Counted from the first letter of the stretch, positions 36,831 to 47,636 are shown. The stretch is 64,000 bases of DNA from UBA10649 sp963700745 (GCA_963700745.1 CAVOYT010000012.1:248001-312000), one strand, 5' to 3'. The notes: generated by a model from the letters alone, not told the origin. A program made the numbers and translations.

Positions 36831-38099
36831 GTGAGCGCAGCAGGCAAGGCGTCCGACGGGGCGATCAAGGGGTTCGCCAAGAAGGCGGCCCGCGGGATCG
36901 CGCGTCGGATGCGCGAATTCGGAGCGGTCGAGCCCGAGGGCTTCGACCTGTCCGACGTCCCCAGCGCGGACGTCGCGCTGTACTTCGCGGACGGGCCGCA
37001 GAAGATGTACCAGCTCACCCAGTGGCTGCCGGTGTTCGAGGCGAACAAGGACATGACCACGATCGTGGTGGTCCGACACGTCGAGACGTACCGCTCCCTG
37101 CTCGGCATGACGTCGCTGCGGGTGCTGCTCGTGCCTCGGTACGAGATCCTCATGGCGCTGTACGACCGCGCCGACTTCCATGCGGTGATCTACGTCAACA
37201 ACGGGTGGACGAACTTCCAGTCGCTGTCCTTCCAGCAGGCGGTCCACATCCACGTGAACCACGGGGAGAGCGACAAGATCTGCATGGTGAGCAACCAGGC
37301 GAAGGCGTACGACAAGGTCTTCGTCGCCGGCGAGGCCGCCGTCCGGCGACACGCAGCCGCACTCGCCTGGTTCGACGACACGCGACTCGTGCGCGTCGGT
37401 CGTCCCCAGCTCGATCTGCCGGTGGAGTCGGCCGTCTCCGCGTTCTCGGGACCGACGATCACGTATGCCCCCACCTGGGAGGGCGAGGACGACGCCAACA
37501 ACTACACCTCCGTGGACCGGTACGGCCCGCAGATCATCGCTGCGGCCCTCGCACAGCCGGGCGCGCGGGTGCTCTACAAGCCGCACCCGCGGGTGGCGAT
37601 GTCCGACGATGCCGGCGTGACGAAGGGCCACGAGCAGATCCTGAAGCTCATGGACCGCGCCGTCGCCGACGACCCGTCCCGCGGGCACGCAGTGCTGATG
37701 GACGCCGACGTGCTCGGCGTCATCCGCGACACGGACATCATGATCGCCGACGTCTCGAGCGTCAGCCTGGATCATCTCTACCTGCGGCCCGACTCACCGC
37801 TCGTCCTGACCGATCGCCGCAGTGACCGTCCGCGGCTGCTGGAGGACGCGCCGGTGGCATCCGGGTCCCACGTGGTGGACGCGTCGACGATCGGCACCCT
37901 CCAGCAGGACCTCTCGTCCCTGCTCGCCGAGGACACCCTGCGCGAGGAGCGCCACCGACTGCGCGACTTCTACTTCGACTCGCTGGCCCCGGGCCAGAGC
38001 ACGGAGCGGTTCTGGGGCGAGCTGTCCAGTGCCATCCATCACCACGACGCAGCGCTGCGGGAGCTGAGCCGCGTCCGCGTCATCGAGGAGAGCGCATGA
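36831..38099 (+). CDS. CDP-glycerol glycerophosphotransferase family protein (TagF/TagB-like)
   Basis: A 422-residue intact protein. The glycerophosphotransferase signatures are VHIHVNHGESDK (the HxxHG region with catalytic His), YKPHPRVAM and the nucleotide loop DTDIMIADVSSVSLDHLYL. The GT-B-like N-terminal half starts after a basic amphipathic stretch (FAKKAARGIARRMREF) likely to bind the membrane. Such enzymes polymerise or prime polyol-phosphate chains from CDP-glycerol or CDP-ribitol. The GTG has GGCGGAG upstream. Its stop overlaps the ATG of the nucleotidyltransferase gene (ATGA), which may make the CDP-linked donor. Confidence 0.82.
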   Translation: MSAAGKASDGAIKGFAKKAARGIARRMREFGAVEPEGFDLSDVPSADVALYFADGPQKMYQLTQWLPVFEANKDMTTIVVVRHVETYRSLLGMTSLRVLLVPRYEILMALYDRADFHAVIYVNNGWTNFQSLSFQQAVHIHVNHGESDKICMVSNQAKAYDKVFVAGEAAVRRHAAALAWFDDTRLVRVGRPQLDLPVESAVSAFSGPTITYAPTWEGEDDANNYTSVDRYGPQIIAAALAQPGARVLYKPHPRVAMSDDAGVTKGHEQILKLMDRAVADDPSRGHAVLMDADVLGVIRDTDIMIADVSSVSLDHLYLRPDSPLVLTDRRSDRPRLLEDAPVASGSHVVDASTIGTLQQDLSSLLAEDTLREERHRLRDFYFDSLAPGQSTERFWGELSSAIHHHDAALRELSRVRVIEESA

Positions 38100-38785
38100 C
38101 AGTTCAGGCCGTCATCCTGGCCGCCGGCATGGGCACCCGCCTGGGACGACCGTGGCCCAAGCCGCTGACTCCGCTCTCCGACGGGCGCACGATCATGCGA
38201 CAGCAGATGGACAATCTGCAGTCCGCGTTCGACGACGTGCGGATCACGACGGTGATCGGGTTCAAGCTCGAGCTGATCCTCGAGGCGTTCCCGGACGTCG
38301 GCTACGTCTACAACGAGAGCTACGACCAGACCAACACCAACCGCAGCCTGCTCAAGGCACTGCGCCAGTCCTCGGACGGCGGCGTGCTCTGGATGAACGG
38401 CGACGTGGTCTTCGACCCCCAGGTGCTCGAGCGAGTGAAGGACCTGATGGCGCAGGAGCAGTCCTTCATCTGCGTCAACACCGCGGTGGTCGGCGAGGAG
38501 GAGGTCAAGTACACGGTCGATGCCGATGGCTTCGTCGACCGGCTGTCGAAGACGGTGACCGATGCGCTCGGCGAATCCGTCGGCATCAACTACGTGAGCA
38601 GCACGGACAAGGCGGACCTCATCCGGCGCCTTGCGGAGTGCGAGGACTCGGACTACTTCGAGCGCGGCCTGGAGATCATGATCGAGAAGGACCGGACCCG
38701 CGTGGTGCCGTTCGACATCCGGGACCTGTTCGCGGTCGAGGTGGACTTCGAGGAGGACCTCAGCCGCGCCAACGAGCACCTCTGA
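38096..38785 (+). CDS. Small nucleotidyltransferase (LicC/CTP-type)
   Basis: A 229-residue intact protein with the nucleotidyltransferase loop VILAAGMGTRLGRPWPKPLTPL, the metal-binding LWMNGDVVFDP and the second acidic site VPFDIRDLFAVEVDFEEDL. The size and motifs match short cytidylyltransferases such as LicC (phosphocholine) or inositol/glycerol-phosphate cytidylyltransferases, not glucose-1-phosphate enzymes. Translationally coupled to the TagF-like gene, it probably supplies the activated alcohol phosphate. The stop codon abuts the left arm of a 16-bp inverted repeat. Confidence 0.75.
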   Translation: MTVQAVILAAGMGTRLGRPWPKPLTPLSDGRTIMRQQMDNLQSAFDDVRITTVIGFKLELILEAFPDVGYVYNESYDQTNTNRSLLKALRQSSDGGVLWMNGDVVFDPQVLERVKDLMAQEQSFICVNTAVVGEEEVKYTVDADGFVDRLSKTVTDALGESVGINYVSSTDKADLIRRLAECEDSDYFERGLEIMIEKDRTRVVPFDIRDLFAVEVDFEEDLSRANEHL

Positions 38786-38861
38786 CCCATTCGTTGAGTG
38801 GGCGGTGCCGCACGCGTCTGCGCGACTGGATCGGTGCGCGAACGACCACTCAACGAATGGG
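38786..38861. terminator. Bidirectional terminator-like inverted repeat
   Basis: Arms CCCATTCGTTGAGTGG (38786-38801) and its exact complement (38846-38861), 16 bp, separated by 44 nt. Each arm begins within a few bases of a stop codon of the two convergent genes. No U-tract follows. Confidence 0.65.
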
Positions 38862-38863
38862 GG

Positions 38864-40015
38864 TCAGCGGAGGACGGCGGCGATCATCGCCTCCCACCGG
38901 TCGATGATGAGCTCCGCGCGGTAGGGCGACACCGCCTCCCGGGCCACGGCGCCCAGCCTCGCCCGGTCCTCAGGGGACGACATCAGCGCGTCCAGCGCGT
39001 CAGCCAGCGCACCCGCATCCGCCCGCGGGACGACCCGTGCCGCCGCCCCATCGTCGCTCAGCAGCCGCACGCCGGCCGAGCAGTCGGTGGCGACGCATGG
39101 CAGGCCCATCGCCATGCCCTCGGCGAGCACCAGCGGGAGCCCCTCGGTCAGCGACGGGAGGGCCAGGATGCTGCTGGACCGCAGCTGCGACATGGCATCG
39201 GTGACCGGTGGGACGAAGTCGACACGCTCGGCCGCCGAGCCGAGGCCGGCCACCCGGTCGCGCACCGCCTGCTCATCGGGGCCCGAGCCCACGAACCTCA
39301 GTCGCCACGTCGGATGGCGATCGGCGACCCTGCCCCACGCGTCCACGAGGAAGCGTCGGCCCCTTCTCCGTCGACAGCCGCCCCAGGTACGTGACCACGT
39401 CGGCGTCCCCATCCGGCGCGGCCGGTTCCTGCGGCCAGAACGCCAGCGGATTCGGGAGCCAGTCGGTGTTGTTGAGGCCGGCACGGCGGAACCGGTCGGC
39501 GTCCTCAGGAGTCAGCAGGGTCACGAGATCGACGTCGTCGTACAGCGCCAGCGCCCGCGGCAGGTCCCGACCAGCCTCGGCCGCCTCGAAGGACGAGTGG
39601 TACTGCCCGATCACCGCCCACTCGTCGTGCGGCACCTCGGCCAGGTGCTCCATTGCCCACAGCTGCGAGGTCACGACGATCCCCGGCGGACCGTCGGCGA
39701 GCACCTCGCCCAACCGGGCGATGGCCGTGGCCCGCAGTGCCGCGCGCTTGGCGATCACCCGCCGGACCGACGGGGTCAGTCGCGTGCCCAGCCTGGAGTC
39801 CTTGGGCGGGGGCGGCCACTCCTCGGGCATCAGCGTGAACCGTCGGAAGGCCGGATCGTCGACGTACTCGTGGCGCGGCGGGTGCGGTGCCACGCCGACG
39901 AGGTCGACCGGGTAGCCGCGCAGGCCCAGCTGCTGCGCCACAACGTGGACGACGCGCTGGGCGCCGCCGACCTCGTCGATGTTGTTGGCCATCAGCACGA
40001 TCCGGGGGCGGTCAT
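38864..40015 (-). CDS. GT4 family glycosyltransferase
   Basis: About 384 residues with breaks near 40000 (a run of C) and 39360. The start after repair is MTAPRIVLMANNIDEVGGAQR, with the Gly-rich acceptor loop of GT-B enzymes. The C-terminal domain has VTYLGRLSTEKG, LRFVGSGPDEQAV and the sugar-nucleotide motif ALPSLTEGLPLVLAEGMAMGLP (EGxPxxxxE). GT4 enzymes retain the anomeric configuration and often use GDP-mannose or UDP-sugars. The ATG overlaps the stop of the TagF-like gene upstream (ATGA). It is the last gene of the minus-strand operon 46405-38864. Confidence 0.8.
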
Positions 40016-41152
40016 GACCGGCCTCCCAGGATCGCGTCCAGGGCCCGGTCGCGTGGCGTCGCCATCGGCGGGGCCGCACCGGGCGGCCGCCCATGCCCGA
40101 CGCGCGGGACCGTACCGAGCGTCCCAGCCCGCCGGGTCGGCCAGCCAGGCGCTCACCTCGGTGATCAAGCTCGTCCGTCGTGACGCAGGCCGGGCCCACC
40201 TCGTCCAGGCCGGGGTACACCCCACGCGTCCGGTTGACGTACGTCTCCCGGTCGGGCTGGAACAGCACGAGCGGTCGGTCGATCAGTGCGGCGTCGCCGA
40301 TGAGCGACGAGTAGTCCGAGATGACCAGCTCGCTGGCGGCGACGAAGGGGGCGAGCGCGTCCACGTCCCCGAGGTCGCGCATCGCGAACCGCAGGCGGGT
40401 CGGCACCACGAACGCCTCCCCCGGCGGCGGTCGCAGGAGCAGGTAGGCGCGATCGCCGAGCGCCTCCGCCCACGCCTCCAGGTCGAGGAGCGGATCGGCC
40501 GGAGCCCGGTCTCGCCGGCGGGCGGTCGGCAGGTACAGCACGACCGGGCGATCCGCGGGCAGGTCCAGGCGGCGGCGCAGGTCGGCCGCGGGCCCGGCCA
40601 TCGCCGGACCGCGGCGTCCATGCGCGGGATCCCGGCCTCGACGACCGCTGCCGCGGTAGGCGAATGCCCGGCCGTCGACCTCCGCGGAGTCCGCCGACGG
40701 CGACACGAGCACCGTCCAGCGTCGGGCGTTCCGCCGCACCGCGGCGACGGCCGATCGGCTGACGAGGACGCTCGGGTCGTCGAGTCCGAGCCGGTGGACC
40801 GGAACGCCCGTCACCGGCATGGACGACCGTGGCATCCCGCCGGACCCCCGTCCGGCGCTGGGCCGTCGCCCACGAGCAGGCCGGCCCTCGCCGGCAGCCA
40901 CGCGTGCCGAAGGCTGAGCCGCTCCACCGCTTCGGCGTGGAGCCGGCACCCGCTCGGGCGCCGAGCGGTACACCCAGGCCTGCCGGTACCCAGGCCTGGT
41001 CGGCGGTCAGGCCGTCGCTGAGCGCGCGCACGCTCCCCCCGAAGGCGCGACCGCCCTCCACCTCGAACACCGCGAGGTCGCGTCGCGGCAGCAGGCCGGC
41101 GAACCGGCCCAGGATCGGACGGGATCGCGTCCCTGCGCACGAGGGAGAACAC
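40012..41152 (-). CDS. CDP-glycerol glycerophosphotransferase family protein, second copy (frameshifted)
   Basis: About 380 residues with several breaks (near 41120, 40985, 40800, 40640, 40150 and 40085). VFEVEGGRAFGGSVRALS opens the first domain. The second has WTVLVSPSADSAE, VVLYLPTARR, LLLRPPPGEAFVVP (place of the KPHP motif, here RPPP) and ELVISDYSSLIGDAALI with the DYSS loop typical of the family. The end is PRDRALDAILGGRS. The start is uncertain: a TGA at 41206 ends the GT2 frame, and the first GTG in the new frame is at 41152. A fusion with the GT2 upstream, known in related bacteria, cannot be fully excluded. Confidence 0.65.
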
Positions 41153-41205
41153 CCGGCCGAGCCGCGTCGTCCCGGGGAGGCGGAACCACGCGCGCGCGGG
41201 CTCGA

Positions 41206-42812
41206 TCAGCGACGGGCGCGGGCGCGGGAGACCCGGACCGCACGCCAGCCGACGGCACCGTTCTCGTGGGCGACGAGCTCGAGGGTGTCCATCCCCGTCC
41301 ACCGTGATCGACCGGGGAAGGCCAGCCGCATCGGGCGTGATGCCGGACTCCGCCGACCTCGCGCTCACGACGTTGACGTGGTCACCGTGCATGAGCGCGA
41401 TGCCGATCGTCCCGCGGTCCTTGTCCGCCAGTGGTCGGCGCAGGTGATCGGTCGCCGGCCCATCGGCGCGCCATCGACGCCGCGGACCGTCCCAGTCCTC
41501 CCACGCCGCCGGCACGGACAGCGCGGTCCGGTCGCCGTTGATCAGGTACCGGAGCTCGAGGGACTCCACCGACCCGAGGCTCCCGTCGTAGTCGAAGGTG
41601 CTCCCACGGGCCACGACGCGGCCGTCCTCGACGGACACCGAGTCAAGGCGATGCAGGTAGCGGCGCTGGGTGAACGGAATCGCCAGCAGGTGCAGGTCCG
41701 GTCACGTCGAGCCAGCGACTCGCCGGGATGCCGTCGACCTCGGGTCCGGTGTCGAGGTGCGAGCAGGCCCACAGCTCGCGATCCGTCGCGCGCCAGGATC
41801 GGCGCATCGACGACGGACGCCCACTTGATGAAGCGCATGGCGGAACGGATGCCCTCGAGGTCGCGGATGAGCAGGTGGTAGATCGCCACGCGCAGCGCCG
41901 GCCGGACCTGCCACACCGGTCGAAGATCGACCTGGGCGACGTACGGCACGAGGCGGTCGATGAGCGTCCCGGCCGTCTCGTCGTCGACCTCGAGCATGGA
42001 CGCGAGGTACAGGTAGAGGTCATGGCGCAGGAACTTCAGGTCCTTGACCTCGCGGATGCCTGCGAGGGACCGCTCGGCCAGGAACGCGTCGATCCGCCGG
42101 TTGACCTCGATCCGGCTCTCGACGTTGCGCGCCTCGTTGCGCCGCTGGGTGATCGACGGCTCCTCGCTCACGCGGTCGACGTACCAGCGGTAGACGGTCT
42201 CCGGGATGACCGCCAGCCGGCGCGCCGCGGCCATCGCCTCGAGGGTGAACAGCTGGTCCTCGAACAGCAGGCCCTCGGGGAACCGGATCGCGTTCTGCTG
42301 CAGCAGGTCCAGCGGTAGATCTTGTTGACCGAGATGGTGTCGTAGAGCAGCTCGGGCAGGTCCTGCAGGCCGTCGACCACGCGGCGCTCGTCGTGCACCT
42401 CCGGTCGCCAGCGCTTCGTCCGGCCCGTCCTGATGTCGATCCGCTCCGCCGTGCCGCACACGACGTCCGCGCCGGTCTCCTCGGCCGTCACGAGCAGGTT
42501 CTTGCACGCGTGCCGCTCGTACTCGTCGTCGGAGTCGCAGAACATCACCCACGGCGCCGCCGCGAGCTCGATCCCACGGTTGCGCGGGGCGCTGCAGCCG
42601 CCGGAGTTCTCCGCCAGCCGCTCGTAGCGGACGCGCGGGTCCGTTGCCGCGATCGCCCGCACCACGGCCGCGGTGTCGTCGCTCGACGCGTCGTCGACGA
42701 CGACGATCTCGATCGCGCGAAGCGTCTGGCGCTGGACCGATCGGATGGCCCGCGGCAGCCGGGCGACATCGTTGTAGGAGATGACGACGACGCTGACGTC
42801 GGGCGCGGTCAT
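41206..42812 (-). CDS. GT2 glycosyltransferase with C-terminal beta-sandwich-like domain (frameshifted)
   Basis: About 535 residues. The catalytic domain shows VSVVVISYNDVARLP, IEIVVVDDASSDDTA, NSGGCSAPRNRGI and VMFCDSDDEYERHA (DxDD). After a break near 42310 a helical region LFEDQLFTLEAMAAARRL follows, as in TarS/TagE-like and capsular GT2 enzymes. The last 200 residues (LHLLAIPFTQRRYLHRLD to VRVSRARARR) look like a beta-rich accessory domain also seen in the next operon gene at 44781. Breaks near 41790, 41705 and 41320 are further indels. Its ATG overlaps the stop... of the preceding gene only by position; spacing to the upstream GT1 gene is an ATGA overlap. Confidence 0.65.
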
Positions 42813-43748
42813 CGCCGGCCCCGCAGCTCCCGCGCCCGCGCGATGAGCACGGCTGCGCGGGCGTCGAAGCTGTGGTGCTCGGCGATCCGCCGGCCAGTGC
42901 GAGCCGGGCCTCGCGATCGGGGAACTGCTCGTCGAGGTCGCCGGTCACGCAGGCTCGCCAGGCTCGCTTCGTCCGCGTAGGTGCGCAGCCCGTCGCCGAA
43001 CACGTCCGTGAGCCCGGCCGCCTCGTCCGTGACGATCCGGCTGGCGCAGGCCGCGGCGTCGAACAGCCGGTTGGACAGGAAGCCCTGGGCCGCCATGTCC
43101 GGCCAGTGGTCGTTCAGCACGACTCCCGCCGACGCGTAGGCCGCGGGCAGGTACTCGTTGCCGATGAACTCGCCGCTGATCTGCTCCGGCGGGAGGAACG
43201 CCTCCCAGCCCACGCCGTACACCGACAGGTCCAGGCCCGCCGCCAGCGCATCACGCACCACCGGGCGGAACTCGCCCCGGGTGGACCCGACGAACAGCAG
43301 CCGTTCGCCGGTGTCCGGCTCCGCCGCCGATGGGGTGAAGCGGGCCGGATTCGTCGCCTGAAGGAGGGGCGTCACCGGCACGCCGAACTCGTCCGACTGG
43401 CCACGGCTCCAGTGCTCGCTCGCCGCGAAGACCGCGTCGTACTGCGCCGGCTCGTCGGGCTCGACCAGCTCGGGGTGGCTGATCACCCAGAGCATCCAGG
43501 TGGCATCGCCACGCCGCGGGACCACGCGCCGCAGCCCCCGCAGGATGAGGACGACGTCGTCGTGCTCGCGGGCCTCGGACGTGGCGCCCCCGCGGAAGAC
43601 GACCCGGGCGTTCTCCCCGGCTCGGTTCAGCGCGTCGACGAGGTCGCGGGCGAACCAGGTGTCGCCCCACTGCTCGCCCGCCTCGCCCTTCGGCGCGGCG
43701 ACGACGACGGACCAGCGTGAGGGGGTCGCGCTTGCGTCGCCGGAACAT
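42809..43748 (-). CDS. GT1/GT-B family glycosyltransferase (CgeB-like)
   Basis: About 313 residues with breaks near 43710 and 42930-42890. After MFRRRKRDPLTL the domain has WSVVVAAPKGEAGEQWGDTW, VVFRGGATSEAREHDDVVLILRG, a region of the CgeB/YkvP type (LLFVGSTRGEFRPVVRD, YGVGWEAFLPPEQISG) and YLPAAYASAGVVLNDHWPDM with FLSNRLFDAAACAS in the donor site. These glycosyltransferases act on spore or capsule polysaccharides; donor not predictable. A GTG three codons upstream (43757) overlaps the previous stop and is an alternative start. The gene lies between two GT2 genes in one operon. Confidence 0.65.
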
Positions 43749-43749
43749 C

Positions 43750-44784
43750 TCAGCCACCGGCCGCGTCCGGCAGGGACCGACGCTCTGCGCGCGACAGACC
43801 GCGCAGGAAGCCCAGGCCCCACGCGCCGTGCATGGTCGCGTAGACCAGCGGCAGCCGCGCCGCCGCGCCCGGCGCCAGCCGCGGTTCCGCGAGCGCGCTC
43901 TGGGCGCTCGCCGCGAGGTTCAGGACGGCGTACCCGAGGGGCGCCGCCAGCCCGACCGCCGTCAGCCACGGCTGCCGGGCGACGACTCCGACGCCGGCGA
44001 GAACGACGCCGGCGGCGACACCGGTCACCGCGACCGGCGCGGCCAGGTAGCGGGCCGACACCGTCTCGGGGTGCCGGCGGCTCACCTCGCGGCGCCACCG
44101 GCCGTAGTCGTGGTACTGGCGGGCGAGCGCGCGCAGCGTGTGCCGCGGCCGGTAGGTGACCTGCATGTCCGGGGTGAACCAGACCACGCCGCCGGTCTGC
44201 CGGATCCGCAGGTTCATCTCCCAGTCCTGCGCGCGCATCATGGTCTCGTCGTACCCGCCGACGCGTTCCAGGGCCGCACGCCGGAAGCAGCCCAGGTAGA
44301 CGGTGAGCGCCGGCCCGGCCTCGCCGCCCACGTGGAAGGACGCGCCGCCGACGCCGAAGCGCGAGGTCATCGCCCGGGCCACCGCCCGCTCGAAGTCGTT
44401 GGTGCCCTCCGCCGCCATGATCCCGCCGACGTTGTCGGCGCCGGTGGCCTCGAGGGCCAGGACGCCGGTCCGGACGTAGTCCGGCGGCACCATGGCGTGC
44501 CCGTCGATGCGGACGACGATGTCGCTGTCGCCCACGCCGATCGCGGCGTTCAGCCCCGACGGGGTCTTCCCGCTGGGGTTGTCGACGACGTGAATGTGGG
44601 AGTTCGCGTCGGCGAGCGCCTGGGCCACCTCCCGGGTCCGGTCCTTGGATGGGCCGACGGCGATGGCGATGTCCAGCTCGCCGGGATAGTCCTGCTCGAG
44701 CAGCCGCTCGACCGCGTGGCCGAGGTGGCGCTCCTCGTTGACGACCGTCATGACGATCGAGACGGCTGGCCAGTCTCGTGTCAC
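43750..44784 (-). CDS. GT2 family glycosyltransferase with C-terminal membrane helices (ExoA-like)
   Basis: A 344-residue intact protein. GT2 features: VSIVMTVVNEERHLGHA, LDIAIAVGPSKDRT, SGKTPSGLNAAIG, DIVVRIDGHAMVP (DxD as DGH) and MMRAQDWEMNLRIR. The last 100 residues hold membrane helices (VTGVAAGVVLAGVGVVA, WLTAVGLAAPLGYAVLNLA). The layout matches ExoA-type enzymes that add sugars to a membrane lipid carrier. The GTG start overlaps the stop of the upstream gene (GTGA). Confidence 0.8.
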   Translation of the reverse strand: MTRDWPAVSIVMTVVNEERHLGHAVERLLEQDYPGELDIAIAVGPSKDRTREVAQALADANSHIHVVDNPSGKTPSGLNAAIGVGDSDIVVRIDGHAMVPPDYVRTGVLALEATGADNVGGIMAAEGTNDFERAVARAMTSRFGVGGASFHVGGEAGPALTVYLGCFRRAALERVGGYDETMMRAQDWEMNLRIRQTGGVVWFTPDMQVTYRPRHTLRALARQYHDYGRWRREVSRRHPETVSARYLAAPVAVTGVAAGVVLAGVGVVARQPWLTAVGLAAPLGYAVLNLAASAQSALAEPRLAPGAAARLPLVYATMHGAWGLGFLRGLSRAERRSLPDAAGG

Positions 44785-46405
44785 GACGCACCCGCCTCGG
44801 CGGTGCCGAAGCACTCGTGCCGGATCAGGCCCGGGCGCGTCGCCGTCGTCTTGGTGAGGAAGTGCTCATCGGCGACCGACGCGGTGTGCCCGGCCGAGTG
44901 GCGGACGTACACGTACCCGAGCCCGTGCGTGCGGTAGACCAGGCCGCCGTCGGCGAGGACTCGGTCGAGCAGGGCGCGATCGACGCTCTTCGGCACCGGC
45001 CGCCAGCCGCCGACGGCCCCGAGGTCGGCGGCGGAGATCAGCATCGTCCCCCCGGCGACGAAGTCGGCGTACTTCTCGGCCGGATAGGTCGGACGGAACA
45101 CGGTCGTGTCCTGCGACTCCAGGTAGACCCAGTCGAGCGCCTTGCCGACGACCTGCGCGCCCGAGTACTGGCGGGCGAGCACGAGGTCCCACACGTGCTC
45201 GGGGCCGTAGATGTCGTCGTCGTCCATCTTGGTGAGCAGGGCGCCCTCGGCGCGGTCGCTGCAGGTCTGCAGGGCCTCGCCCAGGGTGCGACCGCCGTCG
45301 ATCGCCACGACGGTGACCGGGTAGGGCACCTGCTGCGCGAGGTCCCACACGCGCGCGCCGTCGACCCGATCTCCGTGGGCCCCGATGACGACCTCGAGCC
45401 GCGGGTAGCGCAGGCCGGCCAGCTGCGCGATGGCGTGCTCGAGGTGGTCGGGACGGTGCGTGACGAGGATGACGCTGACGGACGGCCACGCGTCGAGGGC
45501 GGCCGTGGGCCCGTACTGCCGCAGGGCGTGGCGGCGCTCGTGCACCGACCAGGCCTGCCACGCGAGGTCGTCCGCCACGTCCGGCAGCGCCTGCCCGGGT
45601 CGGGCGATCACGAGCCCGCTGGCCTGCAGGGGGTGCTGAAGGCGCGGCGGAAGGTCGTCGGCCACCACGGCCAGCACGGTGCGCAGGGCGGTCGACGTCC
45701 GACGCCGTGGGACTGTCCGTCATCACCAGCGAGCCATCGGCCCAGCGTGAGGCGGACCGACCCGCCCTCGACCGTGCGCCGAGGCGATGGCCGTCGCGCC
45801 GGTCGACCGACGCCCGACGCGGACGGTGGATCGTCGGGTCGACGCTGACCTCGAACTCCCGGCCGTCCCGCGTCCAGGTCTCCGTTCCGATGCCGGACGG
45901 TCGACTCGCGCTCGGGCAGGAGGTCGGGATCGACGTCAGGCACGAGGAGGACGTCGCTGCGTCGCACGTGCCGGTCGCGCTTCTCGTCCTCCCGCAGGAC
46001 GTCACGGACGTCCCCGGCCAGCGACGCCGCGGAGGCGGGCAGCCCCGGGGCGAACGTCAGCATCGGACCGAGGTCGCCGGTCGGCACGGGTCGCAGGCAG
46101 CGGACCGCGGCCGCCAGCAGGAGGGCGGCGTCGGTGGGCTCGTGGGTGGACAGCCGCAGGCGGACGCCGGAGCCGCTCGCGGCCACCGACAGGTCCCGGA
46201 TGCCGGGGAGCCCTGGTCTGCCGATCCAGCCGGCGATCGGCGGACGCCAGCGGGCGATCGTGATGTCGAGCTCGGTGAGGTCGGCGATCGCGACGGACTG
46301 GACCGCGAGCTCCTGGACGGCGTGGATGCGCTCGGCCTTGACCTCCCACGCGCTCCCGCCGCGCCGGACGCGCACGCGGGCGCCGGGAACCTGCGGAACC
46401 GTCAC
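44781..46405 (-). CDS. GT2-type glycosyltransferase with unusual N-terminal beta-rich domain
   Basis: About 540 residues after breaks near 45905, 45790 and 45690. The first 250 residues (VTVPQVPGARVRVRRGG, ELDITIARWRPPIAGW, LTFAPGLPASAASLA) are beta-rich and not familiar to me. A GT-A domain follows: SVSVILVTHRPDHLEHAI, RLEVVIGAHGDR, LTKMDDDDIYGPEHVWD (metal site) and GGTMLISAADLGAVGGWRP, ending CFGTAEAGAS. The start is the GTG at 46405, ten codons inside the longest frame, because TACAGT stands 7 nt upstream. It is the first gene of the operon reaching 38864. Confidence 0.65.
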
Positions 46406-46412
46406 ACGCAGC

Positions 46413-46418
46413 ACTGTA
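46413..46418 (-). promoter_or_regulatory. Probable -10 box of the glycosyltransferase operon (leaderless)
   Basis: TACAGT on the minus strand, 7 nt, then GTG at 46405; the same hexamer precedes the large GT gene at 12332. Confidence 0.45.
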
Positions 46419-46445
46419 TTGGGTCGAACACCCATCGTGCCGACG

Positions 46446-47610
46446 TCAGCGGCCGAGGACCTTCTTCGCCATGACGATCCGCTGGATCTGGTTGGTGCCC
46501 TCGTAGATCTGGGTGATCTTCGCGTCGCGCATGTAGCGCTCGACCGGCCAGTCCTTCGTGTAGCCGGCCCCGCCGAGGGCCTGCACCGCGTCGGTCGTGA
46601 TCTCCATGGCGACGTCGGACGCGAAGCACTTGGCGGCTGCCCCGAAGAAGGTCAGGTCGGCGTCCTGCCGCTCGCTCTTGGCCGCCGCGACGTAGACGAG
46701 CTGTCGTGCCGCCTCGAGCTTCATGGCCATGTCGGCGATCATGAACTGGATCCCCTGGAAGGACGCGATCGGCTTGCCGAACTGCTGGCGGTCCTTGACG
46801 TAGGCCGAGGCGACGTCGAGCGCGCCCTGCGCGATCCCGACGGCCTGGGCCCCGATGGTCACGCGGGTGTGGTCGAGGGTGTTCATCGCCGTCTGGAAGC
46901 CCGTGCCGGGCTGGCCGATGATGCGGTCCCCGGGAATGCGGCAGTTGTCGAACAGGATCTCGCGCGTGGGCGATCCGTGGATGCCGAGCTTGCGCTCGGG
47001 CGTGCCCAGCGAGAACCCCTCGTCGTCGGCGTGGACGACGAAGGCCGAGATCCCGCGCGACCCGGCTTCGGGATCGGTCACCGCCATCACCGTGTAGTAG
47101 GTGGAGATCCCGGCGTTGGTGATCCAGCTCTTCTGGCCGTTGAGCACCCAGTCGTCGCCGTCGGCCACGGCCCGCGTCTTCATCGACGCGGCGTCGCTGC
47201 CGGCCTCGCGCTCGCTCAGGGCGTAGGAGAACATCGCCTCGCCGCTGGCCACCTGCGGCAGGTACGTCGCGAGCAGCGCCTCGTCGCCGCCGACGAGCAG
47301 CGGCATCGTGCCGAGCTTGTTCACGGCCGGGATGAGCGAGCTGGACGCGCAGGCCCGCGCCACCTCCTCGATCACCAGGCAGGCGGCCAGCGCGTCGCCG
47401 CCCTCGCCCGCCGTACTCCTCGGGGATGTGGATGGCGTGGAAGCGAGCGTCGCGCAGGGCCTCGTAGACGTCCCACGGGAACTCGCCGCTCTCGTCGATC
47501 TCCGCGGCCCGGGGCGCGATCTTGTCCGTCACGAGGTCCCGCACGGCCTCCTGGAGGGCCGCGTGCTCGTCGGTCAGCGAGAATTGTTGGAAGTCCTTGT
47601 TTCCAGCCAC
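46446..47610 (-). CDS. Acyl-CoA dehydrogenase
   Basis: About 388 residues with one break near 47405. It has the family order FSLTDEHAALQEAVRDLV, FHAIHIPEEYGG, YALSEREAGSDAASM (FAD/substrate loop), WVLNGQKSWITNA and the C-terminal helices with ITQIYEGTNQIQRIVMAKKVL. The Glu of IYEGTNQ is the catalytic base position of short/medium-chain enzymes. It oxidises acyl-CoA to the enoyl-CoA with electrons to ETF. The start VAGNKDFQQFSL at 47610 is set by TAGTGT 7 nt upstream. It diverges from ugd with only 26 nt between the start codons. Confidence 0.9.
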
Positions 47611-47617
47611 GGGCCAC

Positions 47618-47623
47618 ACACTA
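47618..47623 (-). promoter_or_regulatory. Probable -10 box of the acyl-CoA dehydrogenase gene (leaderless)
   Basis: TAGTGT on the minus strand, 7 nt before GTG 47610, one base away from the opposite -10 box of ugd. Confidence 0.5.
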
Positions 47624-47624
47624 C

Positions 47625-47630
47625 TAGCCT
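47625..47630 (+). promoter_or_regulatory. Probable -10 box of ugd (leaderless)
   Basis: TAGCCT, 6 nt, then ATG at 47637; identical hexamer to that of manB. Confidence 0.5.
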
Positions 47631-47636
47631 TCGACC

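Noticed and set aside
40012..42812. One fused GT2/CDP-glycerol glycerophosphotransferase gene
   Set aside because: A TGA at 41206 ends the GT2 frame at a plausible basic C-terminus, and the next domain starts in another frame. Fusion stays possible because indels are frequent here.
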